Assembly: GCA_945889315.1 (NCBI GenBank)
Contig: CAMDBP010000015.1
Location: 1 to 41,042, forward strand
Source of the DNA: Chitinophaga pinensis
Lineage (GTDB): Bacteria; Bacteroidota; Bacteroidia; NS11-12g; UBA9320
Length of the DNA: 41,042 bases
Direction of reading: 5' to 3'
In this document: one piece after another, positions 27,175 through 33,548 of the stretch
How the letters are laid out: each line of letters opens with the position of its first letter
Position numbering within the stretch: position 1 is the first letter of the stretch
Notes under the pieces: model-generated
What the model was told of the DNA's origin: nothing
The model's input: only the letters and a program-made list of their open reading frames with translations
Databases searched by the model: none
Made by a program: the position numbers and the translations under genes

Positions 27175-28044
27175 ATGATAAAGTACAACCCTAAAATTTG
27201 GTTTACGCAAATACTCAAAGTACCCAAAAGCGATACATTAAGAATATTATTGCCAGAGATGTTGATTTTGGCCAGTATGACGGCTGTATTAACACACGTA
27301 GAGCTCACTTACTTCAAGGACTTGCATATATTTAAGGATGCCATTGCGGTATATTCACTCATTGGATTTGTATTATCTCTGCTCCTTGTTTTTAGAACTA
27401 ACACTGCGTATGACCGCTGGTGGGAAGGGCGAAAAAGGTGGGGAGAGTTGGTAAACAACACGCGTACGCTAGCCATAAAGATAGCATCTACCACTAATGA
27501 TAAAAATACGATATCGTTTTTTAACCGGATGATTTCCAACTATGTGTTTGCCCTAAAATGGCACTTACGAGATGAGTCTGAAGAGCTTACCATAGCATTA
27601 TCAGACGAGGAAAATCAAGGTTTTTATGCTGCATCTCATAAGCCCAGTTATATCTCGCAACTCATGTATAATAGACTGCGTGTTATGAAAAACAAAGGTG
27701 AAATTAGCGATGTAGAATACTTGGCTATGGACACCAATTTGAATACTTTCTCAAACATAACAGGTGCTTGCGAGCGAATAAAAAACACACCTATGCCTTA
27801 CTCCTATAATCTGTTTTTGAAGAAATTTATATTCATTTATGTTTTTACACTTCCCATTGGGTTTGTGTCTTCTTTTGGTTATGGTACGGTTCTGATTGCA
27901 GTTTTTATATTCTACATTTTGGTAAGTATAGAGGTACTTGCGGAGGAAATAGAAGACCCTTTTGGGCAAGATGATAACGACTTGCCGCTTGACGATATTG
28001 CTCATAAAATTAAAGCAAATGTGGGAGATATTTTAAAGGAGTAA
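27175..28044 (+). CDS. Bestrophin-family anion channel
   Basis: From ATG 27175 the protein has 289 residues and starts MIKYNPKIWFTQILKVPKSD, as relatives in this phylum do. Four hydrophobic segments can be seen: about 30-50, 60-80, 215-235 and 240-260. Diagnostic stretches are RTNTAYDRWWEGRKRWGELV, just after helix 2, and the C-terminal EVLAEEIEDPFGQDDNDLPL. Bacterial bestrophins (UPF0187/YneE) form pentameric channels for chloride or cations in the inner membrane. The physiological role is unknown. It is divergent from acs and followed after about 110 bases by the CrtA-like gene. Confidence 0.9.
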   Translation: MIKYNPKIWFTQILKVPKSDTLRILLPEMLILASMTAVLTHVELTYFKDLHIFKDAIAVYSLIGFVLSLLLVFRTNTAYDRWWEGRKRWGELVNNTRTLAIKIASTTNDKNTISFFNRMISNYVFALKWHLRDESEELTIALSDEENQGFYAASHKPSYISQLMYNRLRVMKNKGEISDVEYLAMDTNLNTFSNITGACERIKNTPMPYSYNLFLKKFIFIYVFTLPIGFVSSFGYGTVLIAVFIFYILVSIEVLAEEIEDPFGQDDNDLPLDDIAHKIKANVGDILKE

Positions 28045-28158
28045 AAGTGACTCAGGCGATATTTTATATTCGATTATAAAAAAATCGTCCTACGCAAGCC
28101 GTTTCGTTTACTAGGCCTTCCTAACAATTAGACGTTCTTGGTGTTACATAGGCTAGCA

Positions 28159-28815
28159 ATGACCACACTTACTTTTTTCACTGTCACAGAACATAAGTAC
28201 TGGGCCTTCAAAATGATGGGAGGTGGGTCACGGCTTTTGAAAAACACTAAAGGTCTGTTATTTTTTAAACTTCTAGGTACAGGCAAAAAAGGATTTAGTG
28301 TTTTGCCCGACTGGTCAGAATATGCTTTTTTAGCCGTTTGGGAATCAGAAGACGACGCAGGGCTATTTTTCAAGGATAGTGCGTTTATAAACGAGTATAA
28401 ACAGCGTTGCTCTAAGATAATAAACTACGATTTACGTTGCATAAAAGTAAATGGAACATGGGATGGTAAAACGCCATTCGCAGCTATGAAGCATTTGACC
28501 GTAAGTGAGCATGACCAAATAGGGGTCATAACTCGTGCATCTGTAAAATGGCATAAACTCTTTAGATTTTGGAACTACGTGCCCACGTCACATCGGGATT
28601 TGTGGGACAACCCTGGACTATTATTCACCAAAGGAATAGGAGATATACCTCTTTTAGAAATGGCAACATTTAGCCTATGGAAAAACCAAGAAGCCATAAT
28701 GCACTTTGCATACAAAAACGAACATCACAAAAAAGCGATAGCCCTTACCAAAAAATATAACTGGTACTCAGAGGAGCTGTTTGCTCGATTTGTTGTGAAG
28801 GAGTTAAGGTTTTAA
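28159..28815 (+). CDS. CrtA-like (spheroidene monooxygenase-type) protein
   Basis: About 218 residues from ATG 28159; a GTG at 28138 would add seven. The chain opens MTTLTFFTVTEHKYWAFKMM, with Phe/Trp-rich segments (LPDWSEYAFLAVWESEDDA, GTWDGKTPF) and a second half containing TRASVKWHKLFRFWNYVP and MATFSLWKNQEAIMHFAYKN. This pattern fits the CrtA family, ferredoxin-like folds of the dimeric alpha-beta barrel class. CrtA itself inserts a keto group into acyclic carotenoids. No other carotenoid gene is in the window, so a true carotenoid substrate is not supported, and many homologues in non-phototrophs have no known function. It appears to be transcribed alone. Confidence 0.7.
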   Translation: MTTLTFFTVTEHKYWAFKMMGGGSRLLKNTKGLLFFKLLGTGKKGFSVLPDWSEYAFLAVWESEDDAGLFFKDSAFINEYKQRCSKIINYDLRCIKVNGTWDGKTPFAAMKHLTVSEHDQIGVITRASVKWHKLFRFWNYVPTSHRDLWDNPGLLFTKGIGDIPLLEMATFSLWKNQEAIMHFAYKNEHHKKAIALTKKYNWYSEELFARFVVKELRF

Positions 28816-28855
28816 ATTAATTCCAACAAATTTTGGTTTACTTCGTTTCACTAGT

Positions 28856-30016
28856 ATGCGTAATTTCGAATTAATAAATCCAGTTAAGATACATTTTGGT
28901 AAAGATACCATAGCAAAACTTACCCAAGAACTTCCTCCTAACGCCAATATTATGTTGCTGTATGGTGGCGGGAGTATCAAGAAAAATGGAGTTTACGAGC
29001 AAGTAATCGAAGCTCTCAAGAATTTTGACTACATAGAGTTTGGGGGCATACCTGCTAATCCTGAATATGAAATTTTGATGGATGCATTGACCATTATCAA
29101 ATCGGAAAAAATTGATTTTTTACTTGCTGTAGGTGGAGGCTCTGTTATAGATGGTGTTAAATTTCTGTCAGCAGCAGCACTTTACGAAGGCGAGGAGCCT
29201 TGGGATATTTTGGCAAAGGCGATAAGAACTGAAGTAGGAATGCCATTTGGTACAGTACTAACACTTCCCGCCACAGGCACCGAAATGAACAGTGGTTCGG
29301 TGATTTCTCGCAGGGAAATTGGTCAAAAACTAGCAATGGGCGGACCAGGACTTTTTCCCAAATTTAGTATTTTAGATCCTACGGTAGTTGCTTCTATTCC
29401 AAAGAATCAACTTGCCAATGGAATAACCGATGCGTATACCCATGTGATGGAGCAATATATGACTTATCCTATAGGTGCAGACTTACAAGATCGTTTTGCC
29501 GAAAGCGTCATGAATAGTCTTGTTGCAACAGCTCCTAAGGTAATGGACAATCCAGCGGACTATACTTCAGCCGCAAACTTTATGTGGTGTTGTACTATGG
29601 CACTCAATGGACTACTGCAAAAAGGGGTGCCTACCGATTGGGCAGTGCACGCTATAGGTCATGAGCTCACTGCACTTTATGGTATAGATCATGCAAGAAC
29701 GTTGGCCATAATAGCACCAAGACATTATCATCATTTCTTGGAAAGCAAAAAAGAAAAGCTAGCTCAATACGGTGAACGTGTTTGGAACATAACCGAAGGT
29801 ACACTCGAAGAGCGAGCGAGAATGGCCATTGCAAAGACAGAAGAATTTTTTCAATCGCTCGACATTCCAACGCACTTATCAGACTACATTAACGACTGTG
29901 AGGGAACCGCTGAGAAAGTAAGTGAAACGCTACGTGAACGCGGCTGGATAGCTCTTGGCGAGCACAAGACAGTTACTCCCGAGGCGGTGAAAGTGATTGT
30001 GGAAGGGAGTTACTAG
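28856..30016 (+). CDS. Iron-containing NADP-dependent alcohol dehydrogenase, YqhD-like
   Basis: A 386-residue protein, the usual length. It begins MRNFELINPVKIHFGKDTIA, as in YqhD and the butanol dehydrogenases. GGGSIKKNG (37-45) is the motif that binds the NADP 2'-phosphate, and AVGGGSVIDGVKF is the second nucleotide-binding loop. Metal ligands are Asp 192 and His 196 (DAYTHVMEQYM), His 265 and His 279 (HAIGHELTALYGIDHARTLA). YqhD reduces a wide range of aldehydes and helps remove toxic lipid aldehydes. In this setting reduction of acetaldehyde from threonine cleavage is possible but only an inference. Transcribed on the plus strand, 40 bases after the CrtA-like gene. Confidence 0.92.
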   Translation: MRNFELINPVKIHFGKDTIAKLTQELPPNANIMLLYGGGSIKKNGVYEQVIEALKNFDYIEFGGIPANPEYEILMDALTIIKSEKIDFLLAVGGGSVIDGVKFLSAAALYEGEEPWDILAKAIRTEVGMPFGTVLTLPATGTEMNSGSVISRREIGQKLAMGGPGLFPKFSILDPTVVASIPKNQLANGITDAYTHVMEQYMTYPIGADLQDRFAESVMNSLVATAPKVMDNPADYTSAANFMWCCTMALNGLLQKGVPTDWAVHAIGHELTALYGIDHARTLAIIAPRHYHHFLESKKEKLAQYGERVWNITEGTLEERARMAIAKTEEFFQSLDIPTHLSDYINDCEGTAEKVSETLRERGWIALGEHKTVTPEAVKVIVEGSY

Positions 30017-30061
30017 AAACGCTCTAATTTAGACAATAGCAAAATTAGCTATACTTGCGTG

Positions 30062-30535
30062 ATGAAACTCATAGAGATTGCAGCCATTTTGGGTGTGCTT
30101 ACTGGATTTGTTTTTAAAGTATTTCATTGGCCATTCGCTAATGAAATACTTATCGTAGCAGTCAATGTACTTTGTATCATTGATATTTTCGGATCAGTAT
30201 TACTCTATCAAGATATTGGTCTTCGTAAGTGGTTAAAAGATAAAACAGTCCTCAAGAAAGATCGATTTAAAAGTAATGTCTTTCGCCTTTGCGGGGTGTC
30301 ACTTGCACTTATCTGGACTGGCTTATTATTTTCGATTAATATATGGGCAGGCGCAGATCAATTTATCTCCTATGGACTTTTAGCGGCACTGTTTGCCTTA
30401 GGTATGGTTCTGCGAAAAATTAATACAAAGGATAAATCGTATTATGAGGCTTTAGGTAGATTGGTTCCTATGATCATCCTGGCTCTATTATTTTATCTAA
30501 AACCTCATATTTGGATAGACTATTACTACGAGTAA
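30062..30535 (+). CDS. Small integral membrane protein with GldL-like HWP motif
   Basis: About 157 residues from ATG 30062 (a GTG lies one codon before). There are four or five membrane segments and short polar loops. The first contains GVLTGFVFKVFHWPFANEIL; an FK-x-x-HWP-x-A motif of this kind also occurs at the start of the type IX motor protein GldL and in other small Bacteroidota membrane proteins. The long periplasmic or cytoplasmic domain of GldL is missing, so this is not GldL itself. TATACTTG (30050-30057), one base off the minus-7 consensus, lies four bases before the ATG. Function is unknown. Confidence 0.65.
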   Translation: MKLIEIAAILGVLTGFVFKVFHWPFANEILIVAVNVLCIIDIFGSVLLYQDIGLRKWLKDKTVLKKDRFKSNVFRLCGVSLALIWTGLLFSINIWAGADQFISYGLLAALFALGMVLRKINTKDKSYYEALGRLVPMIILALLFYLKPHIWIDYYYE

Positions 30536-30639
30536 TCTCTCACAGTTACCCTTTTATTGTCAAAAAAAACGATTGGTTTTGGAGATTTGCTGCTTCTTCC
30601 AAAAATATAATGGAAGTACACGTAATCGCCAGGTTGCAT
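30526..30639 (-). CDS. Possible small minus-strand ORF, 37 residues
   Basis: On the minus strand ATG 30639 opens 37 codons (MQPGDYVYFHYIFGR, later PIVFFDNKRVTV, ending RDYS) closed by TAG 30528-30526. The frame stays open up to a TGA at 30690, so about 54 codons are free of stops. The composition looks protein-like. A perfect minus-7 element TATCTTTG lies upstream on the same strand at 30740-30733. It overlaps the end of the membrane protein gene by ten bases. It may be a small gene, a remnant of a larger one, or chance. Confidence 0.25.
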   Translation of the reverse strand: MQPGDYVYFHYIFGRSSKSPKPIVFFDNKRVTVRDYS

Positions 30640-30764
30640 GCTATTAAAACAGCCTATAGCGTTTATGAGTATGAATTTACTTTTATATCAAAAGACAATA
30701 TAAATTAAAGTAGAATGTACTTGTTCACTTTTCAAAGATACAAAAATTGAAGCTTGAGTTTATA

Positions 30765-30794
30765 TTTGAGTTTGAACTTGACACATTACCTTTG
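30765..30794 (+). promoter_or_regulatory. Promoter of menB
   Basis: TTTG (30765-30768), 18 bases, then TACCTTTG (30787-30794), a perfect minus-7 element four bases before ATG 30799. It excludes the earlier in-frame ATG at 30754. Confidence 0.6.
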
Positions 30795-30798
30795 CCCT

Positions 30799-31632
30799 AT
30801 GATCAATTGGACTACCGTAAAACAATACGAAGACATTACCTACAAAAAATGCAATGGCGTAGCACGTATTGCCTTTAATAGGCCTGATGTACGAAATGCC
30901 TTTCGTCCGAAAACTACCAGTGAATTGTTGGATGCTTTTCACGACGCACAAGAAGATTTAAGCATTGGTGTAGTTTTACTCAGTGCAGAAGGACCTAGTA
31001 GCAAAGATGGGGTTTATAGTTTTTGTAGCGGCGGCGATCAAAAAGCACGCGGGCATAAAGGTTATGTAGGGGAAGACAATTACCACAGACTTAATATTTT
31101 GGATGTGCAACGCTTGATTCGCTTTATGCCTAAAGTGGTAATAGCAGTTGTGCCAGGATGGGCGGTAGGCGGTGGGCATAGTTTGCACGTGGTTTGTGAT
31201 TTGACCTTAGCAAGTAAGGAGCATGCTATTTTTAAACAAACAGATGCTGATGTTACTAGTTTTGATGGTGGATACGGTTCTGCGTATTTAGCCAAAATGG
31301 TAGGGCAGAAAAAAGCGCGTGAGATATTCTTCTTAGGAAGGAATTATAACGCTCAAGAGGCGTTTGATATGGGAATGGTAAATGCCGTAATTCCCCACTC
31401 AGAGTTAGAAGATACCGCGTACCAATGGGCTCAAGAAATTTTAGAAAAATCGCCAACCAGTATAAAAATGTTAAAGTTCGCCATGAATCTAACTGACGAT
31501 GGCATGGTAGGCCAACAAGTATTTGCAGGAGAGGCTACACGTTTAGCTTATATGACCGACGAAGCCAAAGAAGGTCGAGATGCTTTTTTGGAGAAACGTA
31601 AACCTAATTTTAAGAAAGAGTATTTGCCTTAG
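30799..31632 (+). CDS. menB: 1,4-dihydroxy-2-naphthoyl-CoA synthase
   Basis: From ATG 30799 the protein has 277 residues (MINWTTVKQYEDITYKKCNG), matching MenB length. It closes the second ring of the naphthoquinone nucleus, turning o-succinylbenzoyl-CoA into 1,4-dihydroxy-2-naphthoyl-CoA for menaquinone. Crotonase-fold features are FCSGGDQKARG, PGWAVGGGHSLHVVCDL and SFDGGYGSAYLAK. The segment FKQTDADV carries Asp 149 where E. coli MenB has Gly 156, so it belongs to the bicarbonate-independent type with its own carboxylate. Other men genes are not in the window. It is convergent with trxA. Confidence 0.95.
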   Translation: MINWTTVKQYEDITYKKCNGVARIAFNRPDVRNAFRPKTTSELLDAFHDAQEDLSIGVVLLSAEGPSSKDGVYSFCSGGDQKARGHKGYVGEDNYHRLNILDVQRLIRFMPKVVIAVVPGWAVGGGHSLHVVCDLTLASKEHAIFKQTDADVTSFDGGYGSAYLAKMVGQKKAREIFFLGRNYNAQEAFDMGMVNAVIPHSELEDTAYQWAQEILEKSPTSIKMLKFAMNLTDDGMVGQQVFAGEATRLAYMTDEAKEGRDAFLEKRKPNFKKEYLP

Positions 31633-31686
31633 GGATTGGACGTTTAGATCTTTAGAGTAGGCCATGAATTGCCACGTATCTCTAAT

Positions 31687-31977
31687 CTAACTTTTTAAAA
31701 TAGTAACTAGTTCGCTTGCTTGTCGCACGCCGCTTTCGCGCCAAACTTGTTTTCCTTGTTTGAAAACCATTAAAGTAGGAACTCCTTGTACGTGATATGT
31801 GCTGGCCAAAGATTGATTTTTATCTACGTCGATTTTAACGATTTTAACTTTTTCACCAAGTTCTTTCTTCACTTGTTCGAGAATTGGGACCATCATTTTA
31901 CATGGGCCACACCATTCTGCACTAAAATCTACCAAAACGGGCACATCTCCACTGATTATATCTTTGAAATTAGCCAC
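31687..31977 (-). CDS. trxA: Thioredoxin
   Basis: A 96-residue protein starting at GTG 31977. The active-site dithiol WCGPC is at residues 22-26 and the cis-proline motif GVPT follows near 74-77. It is about ten residues shorter at the N-terminus than E. coli thioredoxin, losing the first helix/strand, as in several Bacteroidota thioredoxins. It has no signal peptide, so it works in the cytoplasm as a disulfide reductant, recycled by thioredoxin reductase (not in the window). It lies downstream of tRNA-Pro on the same strand, 57 bases apart. Confidence 0.92.
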   Translation of the reverse strand: MANFKDIISGDVPVLVDFSAEWCGPCKMMVPILEQVKKELGEKVKIVKIDVDKNQSLASTYHVQGVPTLMVFKQGKQVWRESGVRQASELVTILKS

Positions 31978-32034
31978 GTATTTATTGTTTTTTTATGGTT
32001 ACAATCTAATTCAAAATTGCGATTAGATATTTAG

Positions 32035-32109
32035 TCGGGATGGCGGGATTCGAACCCACGGTCTCACGCCCCCCAGACGTGCACTTTAGCCGGACTAAGC
32101 TACATCCCG
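32035..32109 (-). tRNA. tRNA-Pro (anticodon GGG)
   Basis: The minus strand folds as a 75-nt cloverleaf. The acceptor CGGGATG pairs with CATCCCG, the D arm is GCTT/AAGT, and the anticodon stem CACGT/GCGTG encloses the loop CTGGGGG with anticodon GGG. The T arm carries GGTTCGAATC. The discriminator is A and CCA is not encoded. It reads CCC and CCU proline codons. Confidence 0.95.
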
Positions 32110-32154
32110 ATTATCAGAAAAAAGACATTCTAATAGAACGCCTTTTAATGAATG

Positions 32155-32162
32155 CAAATCTA
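32155..32162 (-). promoter_or_regulatory. Minus-7 element of tRNA-Pro
   Basis: On the minus strand TAGATTTG (32162-32155) is a perfect TANNTTTG match about 45 bases before the tRNA 5' end, leaving a leader for RNase P to remove. A minus-33 TTG is not evident. Confidence 0.4.
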
Positions 32163-32508
32163 TGTTAAATAGTGTAAATGAAAATCTGTTTTTTAAAAGA
32201 GCATAACCTCGGTAGTTCCCCTCGAAACGTTTTTTTTATTAAGTTTAGCATACTTTTGATAGTTTCACGCAGAAAAATGACGCCGGAATACAATCTTGCA
32301 CTATAATTATACTTTAAAAGGAGGGTTTAAAGACTGTTTTAAGGATTTTTTAAAGAATTAATAAAAAATAATTGCCTTGAAAATCAGTAAGTTACACTTT
32401 TTTTTTAGTAAAATAGACACATTTTGTTCAAAACTTAAAATCATGAGGAACAAGATATTAGCCAAAAATACATATTTGCAGTATTATTACATTTAAACAC
32501 AAACCAAA
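32163..32508 (+). other. Long spacer with an iterated TTTAAA motif
   Basis: This spacer between the tRNA and the Ala-rich lipoprotein holds no convincing gene. It contains a perfect TACTTTTG element (32251-32258), a nine-codon frame from ATG 32277 that I do not credit, a run of TTTAAA-like hexamers spaced 11-13 bases apart (32313-32355), an oligo-T run near 32398, and a CATATTTG element (32471-32478) that is one base off the minus-7 box and may drive the lipoprotein. Confidence 0.45.
32313..32355 (+). repeat. Four TTTAAA(G) direct repeats at helical spacing
   Basis: TTTAAA at 32313, TTTAAAG at 32326, TTTTAAGG at 32337 and TTTAAAG at 32349 lie 11-13 bases apart, roughly one DNA turn. They may bind a regulator in tandem or bend the DNA. 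The region is AT-rich, so chance cannot be dismissed. Confidence 0.4.
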
Positions 32509-32733
32509 ATGAAACAACTTAGAAATGCATTAGTTTTAGTAGTAGCTGTTGCAGCTATCACACTTACTTCTTGTTCTCAATCTGACAATGGTGCTGCAGA
32601 AGCAGCAGCGGCAGCAACTGCAGATTCTCTTGCAGCGGCAGCAACTGCAGATTCTATGGCAGCAGCTGAAGCAGCGGCTATGGCAGCTGATACTACAGCA
32701 ACTGCAGATACAACTGCTACTGTAGCTGAATAA
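32509..32733 (+). CDS. Ala-rich small lipoprotein
   Basis: A 74-residue protein. The signal sequence and lipobox ITLTSC-SQ place the lipidated Cys at 22. The mature 52 residues are mostly Ala, Thr and Asp with the unit AAATADS(L/M) repeated twice and later ADTTATADTTAT. Such low-complexity lipoproteins are common in Bacteroidota and have no known role; an extended or helical surface tether is possible. The gene has a long upstream spacer and its own terminator, which suggests strong, separately regulated expression. Confidence 0.75.
   Translation: MKQLRNALVLVVAVAAITLTSCSQSDNGAAEAAAAATADSLAAAATADSMAAAEAAAMAADTTATADTTATVAE
32605..32655 (+). repeat. Tandem 24-nt repeat inside the Ala-rich lipoprotein gene
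   Basis: Two identical 24-base copies begin at 32605 and 32632 (period 27) and encode AAATADS. A repeat this exact can vary in copy number by slippage without breaking the frame. Confidence 0.8.
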
Positions 32734-32753
32734 TTCAGCCTCAAAAAAAATTA

Positions 32754-32786
32754 AAACGTCCTCAAATTATTGGGGGCGTTTTTTTT
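32754..32786 (+). terminator. Terminator of the Ala-rich lipoprotein gene
   Basis: AACGTCCTC pairs with GGGGGCGTT over nine positions (two G-T pairs) around an A/T loop, followed by eight T. Confidence 0.8.
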
Positions 32787-32840
32787 GTGCTTTAATGAAC
32801 TAGGCTAAACTAAATTTATTACCCATATTGCATATCATTT

Positions 32841-33512
32841 ATGTTATCTCAGACTACATTTTCATTTTTACAAGACCTTGCCGTCAATAACACGCGAGAA
32901 TGGTTTACCCTGCACAAAAAAAACTACGATCTCTCAAGAAGTCAGGTTTTAGCATTGATAAAAGAAGTCCATAGTCAGTTAGATGTGGTTGATAAAATTG
33001 AGCATTCTAAGATTTTTAGAATTAATCGTGATGTACGATTTAGCAGTAACAAATCGCCTTATAAAACTAACTTCAGTGGCTATTACACACGTTTAGGGGA
33101 TTCACGGAGAGGTAGTTATTATATGAGTATTCAACCAGGGAATCAAACTGTAATTGGAGGTGGATTCTATGACCCCTCTAAAGAGGATTTATTCAGAATA
33201 CGAAAGGAATTTGAAATGGATCAATCTATCATTACTAAAATCATCTCGGATAAAACATTTAAACTTTATTTTGATGAGCTAAGAGGAAATAGAGTAGCAA
33301 CCGCTCCGCGTGACTTCGACAAAGAGCATCCTCATATTAAATGGATTCAAATGAAGCAATTCTATGCGTTTAGAAGTTTTACAGACGTAGAAGTGCTTGA
33401 TCCGTCGTTTACAGAAGAAGTGATGAAGACTTTTGTGGCGATAAGACCATTCTTCGACTATATGAGTGACATACTAACAACAGACTTAAATGGGGAATCT
33501 ATACTAAAGTAG
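32841..33512 (+). CDS. DUF2461-family protein
   Basis: A 223-residue protein, the usual length. The opening TFSFLQDLAVNNTREWFTLHK and the segments IFRINRDVRFSSNKSPYKTN and GSYYMSIQPGNQTVIGGGFY are typical of DUF2461 (TIGR02453), found in many bacteria and some fungi. There is no signal peptide or membrane segment. The function is unknown; no catalytic residue has been assigned. It is convergent with the thiamine-regulated TonB receptor, with only 36 bases between stops and no obvious terminator. Confidence 0.88.
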   Translation: MLSQTTFSFLQDLAVNNTREWFTLHKKNYDLSRSQVLALIKEVHSQLDVVDKIEHSKIFRINRDVRFSSNKSPYKTNFSGYYTRLGDSRRGSYYMSIQPGNQTVIGGGFYDPSKEDLFRIRKEFEMDQSIITKIISDKTFKLYFDELRGNRVATAPRDFDKEHPHIKWIQMKQFYAFRSFTDVEVLDPSFTEEVMKTFVAIRPFFDYMSDILTTDLNGESILK

Positions 33513-33548
33513 AAAATTCCCATAAAATCCATGACCTATTACTAGTGC

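Noticed and set aside
30511-30708. 65-codon plus-strand ORF after the HWP membrane protein
   Set aside because: It starts inside the preceding gene, has no conserved-looking motif, and the opposite strand gives a more protein-like reading.
32277-32306. Nine-codon frame downstream of a TACTTTTG element
   Set aside because: Too short to distinguish from chance, with no attenuator-like repeat of codons.
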